From the NCBI GenBank assembly GCA_048267305.1, contig JBLWXT010000007.1, forward strand, positions 62,001 to 126,000: 64,000 bases of DNA, written 5' to 3'. Origin of the DNA: Owenweeksia sp048267305 (lineage in GTDB: Bacteria > Bacteroidota > Bacteroidia > Flavobacteriales > Schleiferiaceae). The position numbers and the translations under genes were made by a program. The notes under the pieces were generated by a model. It saw nothing but the letters and a program-made list of their open reading frames with translations, was not told the DNA's origin and did not search any database. This document shows, one piece after another, positions 43,993 to 53,769 of the stretch. How positions within the stretch are numbered: the first letter of the stretch is position 1; each line of letters starts with the position of its first letter.

Positions 43993-44000
43993 TATTTTTG
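43993..44000 (+). promoter_or_regulatory. -7 box (TATTTTTG) for ruvA-sprA
   Basis: A TAnnTTTG match 54 bp upstream of the ruvA ATG, just after the preceding terminator. This is the expected location for the ruvA-sprA promoter. Confidence 0.5.
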
Positions 44001-44054
44001 CCGTTCTTAAACCCTGTCGAGCAAAAAAATCTTAAATAAAACCTGTCCGGGCGG

Positions 44055-44633
44055 ATGATTTATCACATAAACGGAGACGTAGTCGAAGTAACGCCAGCAT
44101 TTGCCGTAGTGGAATGTGCTGGAGTAGGGTATCTTATCCATACTACACTAAACACTTTTATTGCCATTAGCAATGCCAAAAAGGTAAAGCTATACATACA
44201 CCCTATATATAAGGAAGACTCTCAGGTGCTCTTTGGGTTTCACGATAAATCAGAGCGAGAGATTTTTACCCAGCTGATTTCAGTTTCGGGAGTTGGCGGC
44301 AATACAGCAAGAGTTATATTGAGCAGTCTTTCCACGGAGGAGGTGGTTGAAGCGATCTCCCATGAAAATGTGACTTTGCTGAAATCGATTAAAGGTATAG
44401 GAGCAAAAACGGCTGAACGCATTATTGTTGATCTCAAGGATAAGGTTTCCGGAATTGCGGTAAGTTCATCAATTGCAGGAGTGGTGAGTTCGGCCAAGTC
44501 AGAGGCCAGTTCTGCATTGGAGGTGCTGGGATATGCTCCTCGCCAAACAGAGAAAATTATTTTGCAGATAACTAAGGAGCATCCTGATGCCGGGGTGGAG
44601 GATATCATTAAGCAAGCGCTTAAAAGATTGTAA
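44055..44633 (+). CDS. ruvA: Holliday junction branch-migration protein RuvA
   Basis: Tetrameric DNA-binding partner of RuvB. 192 residues: an N-terminal OB fold (MIYHINGDVVEVTPAFAVVECAG), a middle helix-hairpin-helix region (LISVSGVGGNTARVIL and LLKSIKGIGAKTAERIIVDL), and a C-terminal RuvB-binding three-helix domain (~145-192, SEASSALEVLGY). Its TAA stop shares its last A with the ATG of sprA, so the pair should be translationally coupled. This ruvA-sprA pairing is, to my knowledge, common in Flavobacteria. Confidence 0.96.
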   Translation: MIYHINGDVVEVTPAFAVVECAGVGYLIHTTLNTFIAISNAKKVKLYIHPIYKEDSQVLFGFHDKSEREIFTQLISVSGVGGNTARVILSSLSTEEVVEAISHENVTLLKSIKGIGAKTAERIIVDLKDKVSGIAVSSSIAGVVSSAKSEASSALEVLGYAPRQTEKIILQITKEHPDAGVEDIIKQALKRL

Positions 44634-47600
44634 TGAAGCAGGGACTACGGACGCTACTGAGCTTGTTGGCTTTTCTTACCGCCATTATTACCCTGGCGGG
44701 AATATCAGGATCACGAACGATCTCGGATCTTGCTATATATGATGGTTTGATGCCTCTTGATACTGGCGATCCCGATACTTTGATATACCCCATAAAAGGT
44801 ACGGGAGGTCTTTATGGAAATAATCCATCCAACTATACAGAGGAAGTGGATTACGATGAAAGTACTGGTCAGTACATCGTAACCCAAAAAATTGGTAATC
44901 TGGTGGCAAAGCCGCCCATGTTTATGACTCCTGAGGAGTATAAGGATTATGTGGCCAGAAAGCAGGCCAGCGAGTATTGGGCCGCAAAAACACAGAGTGA
45001 TGAGGCCGCCAAGGCCGAAGGACGTGATCCCGGAAGCTCTTTAATTCCTCAGTTGCAGGTAAACAGCCAGCTCTTCAATAAGATTTTTGGAAGTAATACC
45101 ATTGACATTCGCCCGCAAGGGTATGCTGAATTGCGCTTTGGTGGGCGCTATCAAAAAATTAACAATCCACTGATTCCAGAAAGGAACAGAAGCACCTTTA
45201 CCTTTGATTTTGACCAGCGTATCCAAATGAACGTTACCGGTAAGGTAGGAGAGAAGCTTACCCTGGCTACAAATTACGATACCGAGGCTACCTTTAGTTT
45301 TGAAAACCAAACCAAAATAGAATATACCGGTGATGAGGATGACATCATTAAAAAGATTGAGCTGGGAAACGTAAGTCTGCCGCTAAACAGTTCTTTGATA
45401 AATGGTGCTCAAAGCCTTTTTGGGGTGAAGGCCCAAACGCAGTTTGGTAAATTGACTTTGACCGGGGTTGTGGCTGAGCAACAAAGTCAGTCTTCATCAA
45501 TAAATGTGCAGGGAGGTGCCACAACTACCGAGTTTGAAATCAGTGCTGATCAATACGAAGCCAACCGTCACTATTTTCTTTCACACTATTTCCGCGACAG
45601 ATATGAGCAGTTTCTTTCTACAAGACCACTAATCGCTTCGCCAGTACAAATTACCAAGGTGGAAGTTTGGGTAACCAATACGCGGCAATCCACCGAGAGC
45701 AACAGAAATATTGTGGCTTTTATGGATTTGGGAGAGCGCGACAATGCCGGAGCCTATCGGAATTCACAAGCTAATTTACCGGGCCCGGATATTTTTAGCC
45801 GTTTTAATCCCGCTGAACGTTTTCCGGATAACGGTAATAACTCACTTAACCCTGAACAGCTGCAGGCTGATATACCCGGTGTGAGAAGTATTTCCCAGGC
45901 CACAACCAGCCTTAGCAATGCCGGTTATCAGGAAGCCATCGAATTTACCGAACTCTCGAATGCACGTAAGCTTAGCCCCAATGAGTTTAGCTACGATCCG
46001 CGTTTGGGATTTATCTCGCTGAACTCAGCCCTTAATCAGGATGAAGTGCTGGCTGTGTCTTTCCAGTTTACGGCCGGTGGAAAAACCTTTCAGGTGGGTG
46101 AGTTTTCAACGGATGGAGTTACCCCTCCTAAAACCCTTATCGTAAAGATGCTGAAGAGCACCATCCTTAATGTGAAGGTGCCGATGTGGGATTTGATGAT
46201 GAAAAACGTCTATAGCCTTAATGCCTTTCAGGTAAACCAGGAAGACTTCAGGCTGGAAGTGCTTTATCGCAATGACGAAACAGGAACCCCGATTCCATTT
46301 TTGCCGGAAGGCAACCTTAATGATGACTTATTGGTTAGGGTTACGGGACTGGATACTCTGAACAGTAATAACGACCCACAGCCGGATGGTTTCTTTGACT
46401 TTATCCCTAATATTACTATCAATCCGCAAACCAGCCGCATTTTCTTCCCGGTGCTGGAGCCTTTTGGTAGCAATCTGGCCAAGCGGATTACCGATGAGGA
46501 AATACGCGAGAAATATGTGTTTCAGGAACTTTATGACTCTACCCGCTTTAAGGCACAGAATGAAACTCAACTCAACAAGTTTTTAATTAAAGGTCAGTTT
46601 AAATCTTCCTCGTCAAGCGAGATATCACTAAATGCCTTTAATATCCCGAAAGGATCGGTAAAAGTATCTGCCGGAGGGCAGGCATTGCAAGAGGGTGTTC
46701 ACTATACCGTGGATTATAACCTTGGCCGTGTAAAGATTATTGATGAAGGTATACTTGCATCGGGCACTCCTATAAAGGTGGATTTTGAAAACAATGCTGT
46801 TTTTAATTTCCAAACCCGAAATTTCATGGGGATTAATGCGGATTACCGTTATAATGACAATTTGAATATTGGTGCCACACTGGTTCGTCTTTCTGAAAAA
46901 CCACTTACACAAAAGGTAAACATAGGCTCGGAGCCTATAGCCAATACCATGTGGGGAATGAATGCATCTTTCTCTAAGGATGCGCCTTATTTAACCCGTT
47001 TTGTAGATGCCATCCCCTTTATTGAAACTAAGGAGAAATCCAATATTACCATTTCCGGAGAGTTTGCTCAGTTAATACCCGGTTCACCAAGAGGAATTGA
47101 AATTAATGGCGACCCTACCACGTATCTGGATGATTTTGAAAGCAGCCAAACCACCATTGATATTAAAAACCCTATAGCGTGGAGGTTGGCAAGTACGCCA
47201 GGTAATCAACCTGACCTTTTCCCTGAAGGCTCACTTAATGGCTTGGAGTATGGCTTTAACAGAGCGCACCTGGCCTGGTACACCATTGATCCGCTTTTTC
47301 ACAGGGAAAATGGTTCGGCACCGGATAACATTAATAAAAACAAGCAACTTCAGTCGGGGCAATTTGTAAGAAGGGTATATGTAAATGAGGTGTTCCCAAA
47401 TATAAACTTGTCTCCGTCAGATGTGCAGAATATCCCAATGCTGGATTTGGCTTTTTATCCAAACAAAAGAGGGCCTTACAACTTTGATGTTGAACCCACG
47501 GCTGTTTCTGCGGGATTGGCACCTGATGAAAGCGGAGATCTTGCTGATCCAAAAAGCAGATGGGGTGGTATAATGAGGGATTTGAGCACCACCAACTTTG

Positions 47601-50600
47601 AAGAGCAAAATATTGAGTTTATACAGTTCTGGATTATGGATCCCTATTATGAGAACGGCAATTATCCTGATGAACCGGACTTTAATGGACCCTCAGAAGA
47701 AAATGGAGGATTTCTTTATATAAACCTGGGAAGTGTTTCTGAGGATATACTCAAGGATGGACAACAGGCTGTTGAAAATGGAATTCCATCTGATGGTGAT
47801 CCTAGCAAGCTGGATAGTACTGCCTGGGGACTTGTACCAAAAGTGAGGCCTACCGTTGTGGCTTTTGACAATGAGCCTGCTGTAAGAAATGCCCAGGATG
47901 TAGGTTATGACCTCTTAAGTTCTGATCAGGAGCGTACCTACTCGGATGGCGTTAGACTTCCCTACCTGCAAAGGTTGGAGGCTCTTTATAGCTCGGGGCA
48001 AAACTCCCCGGCATACCAAAAGGCTGTAAATGACCCTGCAAATGATAACTTTCTTTATTACAGGGGTAGCAGCTTTGATCAGGCTAATGCCGGAATTTTG
48101 GCACGATACTATAATTACAACGGAACAGAAGGCAACAGTAACACTTCTCAGGTGGACGGAGTTTCGGCTTTTGCAACCAATCAGCCGGATGTTGAGGATA
48201 TAAACCGTGACCAAACGCTGAGCAAAACCGAGGCCTATTACCAGTATAGAATTAGCCTTAGGAAAGAGGATTTAACAACGGTCGGTCAGAATTACATCAC
48301 TGATATAAGGCGTGAAGTTTCTTCAGAACCGCAGCCTGATGGCGAAACTCATAAAGCCAATTGGATACAATTTAAGGTTCCCGTGTTTTCACCAGACAAA
48401 AAGGTTGGTCCTGTAAGTGATTTTCGTTCTATCCGCTTTATCAGGATGTTTATGCAGGGTTGGGGAGAGCCTGTTGTAGTGCGTTTTGCAAAGCTTGAGT
48501 TGGTGCGAGGTGAGTGGAGACGATATGCTTTCAATTTGGATCAGTTTGGGGATGAACTAAACAGCGATGATGATGAAAGCACCCTGTTTGATGTAAATGC
48601 TGTGAATATTGAGCAAAACGGTAATCGTAGCCCTATTCCCTACAAATTGCCTCCGGGTATTGATCGTCAGGTATTATTTGGTACTACTGCTGCTACACAG
48701 CAAAATGAGCAGTCTCTATCATTAAGAGTTTGTGGGTTAAAGGATGGTTCGGCCCGTGCAGTATTCCGTAACCTCAATTTTGACATGAGGAATTACAACC
48801 GTCTTAAGATGTTTACTCATGCTGAGGATGGTAGAACGGCAACACCTGGTAATCCCATTATTAATGAACTGAAGGATGGCGACCTTACCGTTTTTATTAG
48901 AATGGGTAGTGATTATAGCCAAAACTATTATGAATATGAGTTACCTCTAAAAGTTACGCAACAGAATGGTGGGCCTTATGAGGAGGAACAAATCTGGCCT
49001 GCAGAAAATGATTTTGATTTTGAGTTGGATCTTCTTAAGGAAGTGAAACTGGAGCGTGATCGGGTGTATCGCAATGATCCATCAGCTAACCTAACCCAGC
49101 GTTATAGCGTGATAAAGGGTAATGCAACAGTTTCCGTGGTAGGAGCGCCTAACCTTAGTAACGTACGGACCATGATGATTGGGGTGCGCAACCCTAAGAA
49201 ACGATTGGCTAATGATACAGATGACGGCATGGAGAAATGTGCCGAAATATGGGTAAATGAACTCAGGCTTACAGACTTTGACCAACGTGGAGGCTGGGCA
49301 GCCAATGCCAGGGTAGCTGCTCAGTTGGCAGATTTTGCCAATGTTAGTGTAAGCGGAAGTATGAGTACTGTGGGCTTTGGTAGTATTGATCAAACTGTAA
49401 GTGAAAGGCAAAAGGAAACCGTTTATGCTTATGACCTTCAATCCAGTTTTGAGCTTGGAAAGTTTTTCCCAAAGGAAACAGGTATTCGCATCCCAATGTT
49501 TATTGGCAGCAGTGAGCAGTGGTCCAATCCTCAGTTTAACCCGCTTGACCCGGATATTGAGTTTGCCGATGCCCTGGCCAACCTGGAAGACGATCAGGCA
49601 AGAGCCGACCTAAAGGAAATTTCTCAGGATTATACCCGCAGGCAATCCATAAACTTCACTAATGTAAAAAAGGAGCGGGCTGGTAAGCGAATCCAAAAAA
49701 CCCCAATGCCCTGGGATATTGAAAACCTTAGTGCCACTTATTCCTTTACCGAAACCTTCCGCAGAAACATCTCTGTAAAAGAAGATAAAAGACAGGATCA
49801 CCGAGGGCAGTTGAACTATACCTATCGTATACAGGCCAAGCCCTTTGAGCCTTTTAAAAATACTACATGGCTGCAGAATAAGAATCTCGCATTGATTAAA
49901 GATGTTAATTTCTATTATCTTCCTAAGCAGTTCTCGGCCATTGGGTCTATAGATCGTACTACTCATTTACTTGAGATGCGCAATACCAATGATCCGTTTA
50001 ATGACGATGCACGACTGCCCGTTACCGAAAACAACTCCTTTAACTTCAACAGGCAGTATAGTTTACTTTTTGACCTTACCCGTAATCTTAAGCTCGATTT
50101 TAATGCCAATATGCGCACGCGTATTGATGAGCTGGTGGGAGTAGACCCTGCAACCAATCAAGAGTATGGAGCGGACGAAAAGAAAGCTGAAATCTGGAAT
50201 AACCTAAGTGACTTTGGTCGTCCAACTAATTATCACCAAACGGTAAATATCAACTGGCAAGTACCAATTAATAAGCTTCCATTACTGGATTTTGTGAGTA
50301 CACAAGCTCGCTATACCGGAGATTATGATTGGTCAACCACCTCATTAGCGGGTATAGATCCCGATGGTCCGGATTCATTAAACTTTGCCAATACCATTCA
50401 AAATAATCAGCAATGGCAATTGAACAACAACTTTAACCTGATAAGTCTTTATAACAAGGTTCCTTATTTGCGTAAGGTAAATGAAGGCAAAGGTAACAAG
50501 GGTAGGGCCGTAAGGGAAAGAGGCCCCCGAACTCCCGGAGTTGACAGAGCTAAAGAGGATGATGCAAAGAAGGATGACGAGGAGGAAAGTGTATTTGATA

Positions 50601-52033
50601 AAATTTTGGCTGGTGGCGCCCGTGGATTGATGATGGTGCGCAGTGCTTCTGCCAACTATACCCGTGGAGAGGGAACCATACTTCCCGGCTTTTTGCCCGA
50701 AGCTACCTTCCTGGGGATGGATCAAAACTTTAACTCCAATGGTAGTGCCCCCGGGTTCCCGTTTGTGTTTGGAGCTCAAACTGACATTCAGCAGGATGCT
50801 TTGGATAACGATTGGTTAACACAATCTTACTTGTTGAGTACCCAATACGCCAAAACCTTTAATGAAAACATGAACTTCAGGGTAACGGTAGAGCCCCTGA
50901 ATAGCCTGAGAATTATCCTTACCGCCCAAAAAACGGAGTCTTCTAACATATCGTCCTTCTTTAGATTTGATCAGGATGAACAAAGAATTATGGAGCAAAG
51001 CCGCTTTGAAACTCAGAACTACTCTATCAGTTACTTTATGATGGGTACGGCTTTCGAAAATATAAAGTCTCCAAGCTTTTCTTCTGAGGCTTATGAAACC
51101 TTTAGAAAGTACAGATTGGATGTGTCGCAACAATTGGCCGAGCAGTATGCCAATGGGCAGGGGCAGGAATTTGGTTACAGGCCAGACTTTGTAGCTAGTA
51201 ACGATAGTATTGAAGGCCATTATAAGTATTACAGCCTTTCTCATCAGGAAGTATTGATTCCGGCATTCCTGGCAGCCTATTCAGGTAAGGATATTAATGG
51301 TTACGATCTTAATGCTAAAAAGAGTATTCCGCTTCCCAACTGGACTCTTACCTACGATGGGCTTAGTAAAATAAAGTGGTTTCAGCAGTTTTTCAGCAGT
51401 GTGGTGCTTAACCATGGCTATCGCTCTACTTATACTATTAGCAGCCGACAAACCAACTTGTTGTACACCGAAGCACTGGAGGACAATCCCACCAAGCCAC
51501 CATTAGATATTAATGGCGATTTATTGCCTCAAATGCAGATTTCGGCTATAGTGCTTACCGAGCAGTTTGCCCCTTTAATTGGTTTTAACGTAAAGCTTAA
51601 AAACAGTACTACACTCCGTTTGGAGTATAAAAAGGATAGAAATCTGGTGCTTGGTTTATCTAACAATCAGATTACCGAAACCAAAGGTCAGGAGTGGGTA
51701 ATTGGAGCGGGATACATTATTAAGGATGTTAAACTTGGTTTTATCAGCCTTGGGCCGCGCAGAACAAACCCCGTGAGTAATCTTGAGTTGAAACTCGATT
51801 TTGGCATACGTGAAAACCTAACCGTAATCCGCAGAATTATTGAAGATGTGGATCAGGTTACAGCCGGACAGACTATTTATACTCTAAAGTTTTCTGCGGA
51901 TTATCAGATTAGCAAGCGAGTGCTGGCCAAGATCTTCTATGACATGAACTTATCGCGTTATGAGGTGTCTAATGCCTATCCGATTGATACACATCAATTC
52001 GGAATCAGCATCCGTCTGAACCTAGGTACCTAG
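44633..52033 (+). CDS. sprA: T9SS outer-membrane translocon protein SprA (SOV)
   Basis: 2466 residues, the giant beta-barrel that forms the secretion pore of the type IX system. Its own N-terminal signal (~10-26) sends it to the periplasm. The early region contains SOV_N features such as MFMTPEEYKDYVARKQASEYW and LFNKIFGSNTIDIRPQGYAELRFG. Long strand-rich stretches fill the rest, and the C-terminus ends on a barrel strand (FGISIRLNLGT). Length fits Flavobacterium SprA/Porphyromonas SOV (~2400-2500). It should export the five sorting-domain proteins found here. Coupled to ruvA. An Asp/Glu/Lys-rich insert around 1955-1985 (AKEDDAKKDDEEE) is a likely exposed loop. Confidence 0.95.
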   Translation: MKQGLRTLLSLLAFLTAIITLAGISGSRTISDLAIYDGLMPLDTGDPDTLIYPIKGTGGLYGNNPSNYTEEVDYDESTGQYIVTQKIGNLVAKPPMFMTPEEYKDYVARKQASEYWAAKTQSDEAAKAEGRDPGSSLIPQLQVNSQLFNKIFGSNTIDIRPQGYAELRFGGRYQKINNPLIPERNRSTFTFDFDQRIQMNVTGKVGEKLTLATNYDTEATFSFENQTKIEYTGDEDDIIKKIELGNVSLPLNSSLINGAQSLFGVKAQTQFGKLTLTGVVAEQQSQSSSINVQGGATTTEFEISADQYEANRHYFLSHYFRDRYEQFLSTRPLIASPVQITKVEVWVTNTRQSTESNRNIVAFMDLGERDNAGAYRNSQANLPGPDIFSRFNPAERFPDNGNNSLNPEQLQADIPGVRSISQATTSLSNAGYQEAIEFTELSNARKLSPNEFSYDPRLGFISLNSALNQDEVLAVSFQFTAGGKTFQVGEFSTDGVTPPKTLIVKMLKSTILNVKVPMWDLMMKNVYSLNAFQVNQEDFRLEVLYRNDETGTPIPFLPEGNLNDDLLVRVTGLDTLNSNNDPQPDGFFDFIPNITINPQTSRIFFPVLEPFGSNLAKRITDEEIREKYVFQELYDSTRFKAQNETQLNKFLIKGQFKSSSSSEISLNAFNIPKGSVKVSAGGQALQEGVHYTVDYNLGRVKIIDEGILASGTPIKVDFENNAVFNFQTRNFMGINADYRYNDNLNIGATLVRLSEKPLTQKVNIGSEPIANTMWGMNASFSKDAPYLTRFVDAIPFIETKEKSNITISGEFAQLIPGSPRGIEINGDPTTYLDDFESSQTTIDIKNPIAWRLASTPGNQPDLFPEGSLNGLEYGFNRAHLAWYTIDPLFHRENGSAPDNINKNKQLQSGQFVRRVYVNEVFPNINLSPSDVQNIPMLDLAFYPNKRGPYNFDVEPTAVSAGLAPDESGDLADPKSRWGGIMRDLSTTNFEEQNIEFIQFWIMDPYYENGNYPDEPDFNGPSEENGGFLYINLGSVSEDILKDGQQAVENGIPSDGDPSKLDSTAWGLVPKVRPTVVAFDNEPAVRNAQDVGYDLLSSDQERTYSDGVRLPYLQRLEALYSSGQNSPAYQKAVNDPANDNFLYYRGSSFDQANAGILARYYNYNGTEGNSNTSQVDGVSAFATNQPDVEDINRDQTLSKTEAYYQYRISLRKEDLTTVGQNYITDIRREVSSEPQPDGETHKANWIQFKVPVFSPDKKVGPVSDFRSIRFIRMFMQGWGEPVVVRFAKLELVRGEWRRYAFNLDQFGDELNSDDDESTLFDVNAVNIEQNGNRSPIPYKLPPGIDRQVLFGTTAATQQNEQSLSLRVCGLKDGSARAVFRNLNFDMRNYNRLKMFTHAEDGRTATPGNPIINELKDGDLTVFIRMGSDYSQNYYEYELPLKVTQQNGGPYEEEQIWPAENDFDFELDLLKEVKLERDRVYRNDPSANLTQRYSVIKGNATVSVVGAPNLSNVRTMMIGVRNPKKRLANDTDDGMEKCAEIWVNELRLTDFDQRGGWAANARVAAQLADFANVSVSGSMSTVGFGSIDQTVSERQKETVYAYDLQSSFELGKFFPKETGIRIPMFIGSSEQWSNPQFNPLDPDIEFADALANLEDDQARADLKEISQDYTRRQSINFTNVKKERAGKRIQKTPMPWDIENLSATYSFTETFRRNISVKEDKRQDHRGQLNYTYRIQAKPFEPFKNTTWLQNKNLALIKDVNFYYLPKQFSAIGSIDRTTHLLEMRNTNDPFNDDARLPVTENNSFNFNRQYSLLFDLTRNLKLDFNANMRTRIDELVGVDPATNQEYGADEKKAEIWNNLSDFGRPTNYHQTVNINWQVPINKLPLLDFVSTQARYTGDYDWSTTSLAGIDPDGPDSLNFANTIQNNQQWQLNNNFNLISLYNKVPYLRKVNEGKGNKGRAVRERGPRTPGVDRAKEDDAKKDDEEESVFDKILAGGARGLMMVRSASANYTRGEGTILPGFLPEATFLGMDQNFNSNGSAPGFPFVFGAQTDIQQDALDNDWLTQSYLLSTQYAKTFNENMNFRVTVEPLNSLRIILTAQKTESSNISSFFRFDQDEQRIMEQSRFETQNYSISYFMMGTAFENIKSPSFSSEAYETFRKYRLDVSQQLAEQYANGQGQEFGYRPDFVASNDSIEGHYKYYSLSHQEVLIPAFLAAYSGKDINGYDLNAKKSIPLPNWTLTYDGLSKIKWFQQFFSSVVLNHGYRSTYTISSRQTNLLYTEALEDNPTKPPLDINGDLLPQMQISAIVLTEQFAPLIGFNVKLKNSTTLRLEYKKDRNLVLGLSNNQITETKGQEWVIGAGYIIKDVKLGFISLGPRRTNPVSNLELKLDFGIRENLTVIRRIIEDVDQVTAGQTIYTLKFSADYQISKRVLAKIFYDMNLSRYEVSNAYPIDTHQFGISIRLNLGT

Positions 52034-52117
52034 GGTTTTAGCACATGAATATGGGTAATGAAATAATTTACCAAATACTTGATGTTATATGTCACCTGTT
52101 CATTTGATAAATAAAAT

Positions 52118-52125
52118 TAAATTTG
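52118..52125 (+). promoter_or_regulatory. -7 box (TAAATTTG) for gcvH
   Basis: A TAnnTTTG match 19 bp before the gcvH ATG. No TTG is correctly spaced at -33. Confidence 0.5.
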
Positions 52126-52143
52126 CCCGCAAATAGCCAATAA

Positions 52144-52524
52144 ATGAATTTTCCAGCAGAACTTAAATACACCAAAGACCACGAGTGGGTAAAGGTGGAA
52201 GGCGACATCGCCATAGTAGGTATCACTGAATTTGCTCAATCAGAGTTAGGTGATATCGTTTTTGTAGAGATTGAAACTGAAGGTGAAGAGCTAGATAGAG
52301 AGGAAGTGTTTGGATCTGTGGAAGCAGTGAAAACAGTATCCGATCTTTTTATGCCTTTATCTGGGGAGGTAATTGAATTCAACAGTGAGATTGAAGAAAA
52401 GCCGGAACTGGTAAATGAAGATCCTTACGGTAAAGGGTGGATGATTAAGGTTAAAATGAGCAATCCATCAGAAATCGATGATTTGCTTAGTGCAGACGCA
52501 TATAAGGAAACCGTTGGAGCCTAA
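52144..52524 (+). CDS. gcvH: Glycine cleavage system H protein
   Basis: Lipoyl carrier that shuttles the aminomethyl group between the P, T and L proteins. 126 residues. Typical features are the N-terminal KYTKDHEWVKVEGDIAIVGIT, the lipoylation motif FGSVEAVKTVSDL with K63, and the closing region NEDPYGKGWMIKVKMSNPSE. No other gcv genes are nearby, as is usual in this phylum. It lies 110 bp after sprA, with its own likely promoter, and overlaps the VanZ-like gene. Confidence 0.96.
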   Translation: MNFPAELKYTKDHEWVKVEGDIAIVGITEFAQSELGDIVFVEIETEGEELDREEVFGSVEAVKTVSDLFMPLSGEVIEFNSEIEEKPELVNEDPYGKGWMIKVKMSNPSEIDDLLSADAYKETVGA

Positions 52525-52909
52525 AGGCAATCTGTTTTACCGTCTTTTATACTTTACCCCAGCATTGGTCTGGGGTATTTTTATTTTATACTTCAGCCTC
52601 ATGCCAGGTAATGAAGTGCCTCGCTTCATGGTTAGGTTTAATGACAAGATCATTCATGGAGGTATTTATTTTTTGTCTGCCGGTCTAATATATCTGGGTT
52701 TCATCCGTTTTAATTTCAAGAACTCCCTCTCTCTTATGCTTGTGGGAGGTATAGTGCTCCTCTGCGTTGTTTATGGAGGAGCCATTGAAATTGTGCAACA
52801 CTATTGTGTGCCAAGACGAGTTGGAGACTGGTTTGATTTTTTTGCAAATACCACCGGCTCGGTTGTTTGTGTGCTCCTTTTTGCAGTTTATCATCGCATA
52901 AGGGCCTGA
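52478..52909 (+). CDS. VanZ-like family membrane protein
   Basis: Up to 143 residues. After ~20 residues there are four membrane helices (about 23-42, 56-76, 80-104 and 118-140). The VanZ-like pattern is present: LYFSLMPGNEVP, FNDKIIHGGIYFLSAGL, and GAIEIVQHYCVPRRVGDWFDFFANTTGS. The function of chromosomal VanZ-like proteins is unsettled. The start is uncertain: the ATG overlaps gcvH by 47 bp, and an in-frame TTG at 52514 would reduce that to 11 bp and removes residues that look unconserved. Probably co-transcribed with gcvH and the first tonB. Confidence 0.82.
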   Translation: MICLVQTHIRKPLEPKGNLFYRLLYFTPALVWGIFILYFSLMPGNEVPRFMVRFNDKIIHGGIYFLSAGLIYLGFIRFNFKNSLSLMLVGGIVLLCVVYGGAIEIVQHYCVPRRVGDWFDFFANTTGSVVCVLLFAVYHRIRA

Positions 52910-52958
52910 TTTGTTCTCCTTAGGGAGAACCCACTTCCTACAACTTAATTGAGAACTA

Positions 52959-53693
52959 ATGATCCCTAAAAAAAACAAAGGAGCCGATCTTGAAGGCAAA
53001 AGAGGTGTTTTTTTCCTTTTCGGAATTGCACTTTCATTAACCGCTGCCATTTACGTTATGCAAATTGAACGGGGCTTTGCTGAGCCAGAGTTGCCCAAAA
53101 CGCAGAAGTACACTTTTGCAGATGATGCCACCCCACGCACAGTGCAAACTGTAGAGGAGGTGGAGAAGAAGCTTATTAGAAAGGAGAAGATAAACCTGGA
53201 TATGCCACCTGAAATTGTGCCGGATGATGATCCGAAACTTAAGATTAACGACTTATTTAAAAACCCTACCGAACCTACCGAGGAGGGATTGACAATTATT
53301 GATGGCCCAAATGATGTAGACGATGCAGTGCCAATAGAGTTTGTGATGATAGAAAACATTGCCCGTCCATACGAATGTGAAGGTATCAGCAATAAAGACG
53401 AGCAAAAGGAATGCTTTAACAAGTGGATTCAGGGATACATTGCTCAAAACACAAAGTATCCGACATTGGCTAAGGAAATAGGCCTGGAGGGAAAAGTGTA
53501 TGTAAACTTTGTGATTTCCGAAACGGGTGCTGTGGAGCAAGTGTCTCTGGTTCAGGGTGAGTATGAATTGCTAAACGAAGAAGCATTGAGGGTGGTAAGT
53601 GCTATGCCCGAAATGATTCCCGGCCGTCAGGCAGGAAGAAATGCCAAGATGACCCTGACGATTCCTGTTAACTTTAAATTAGGCAACCGTTAA
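52959..53693 (+). CDS. Energy transducer TonB (paralogue 1)
   Basis: 244 residues: short cytoplasmic MIPKKNKGADLEGKRGVF, one membrane helix (~22-42), an acidic/Pro periplasmic spacer (~50-120) and a C-terminal TonB domain (~150-244, YIAQNTKYPTLAKEIGLEGKV ... MTLTIPVNFKL). TonB couples the inner-membrane ExbB-ExbD motor to outer-membrane transporters. Unlike its neighbour it lacks a poly-Pro tract. A Cys pair before the domain (YECEGI, KECFNKW) is shared with the neighbour. No exbBD is nearby. Confidence 0.9.
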   Translation: MIPKKNKGADLEGKRGVFFLFGIALSLTAAIYVMQIERGFAEPELPKTQKYTFADDATPRTVQTVEEVEKKLIRKEKINLDMPPEIVPDDDPKLKINDLFKNPTEPTEEGLTIIDGPNDVDDAVPIEFVMIENIARPYECEGISNKDEQKECFNKWIQGYIAQNTKYPTLAKEIGLEGKVYVNFVISETGAVEQVSLVQGEYELLNEEALRVVSAMPEMIPGRQAGRNAKMTLTIPVNFKLGNR

Positions 53694-53716
53694 ATTTATT
53701 TTTAGATGAATTGGGC

Positions 53717-53748
53717 TTGTAAGGCACATTCATATTTATGTATCTTTA
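53717..53748 (+). promoter_or_regulatory. Possible promoter of the second tonB
   Basis: TTGT at 53717, then 20 bp, then TATCTTTA at 53741 (one mismatch to TAnnTTTG), ending 21 bp before the ATG. Spacing fits the Bacteroidota consensus. Confidence 0.45.
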
Positions 53749-53769
53749 GCCCCTTATAAAGCAGATTTA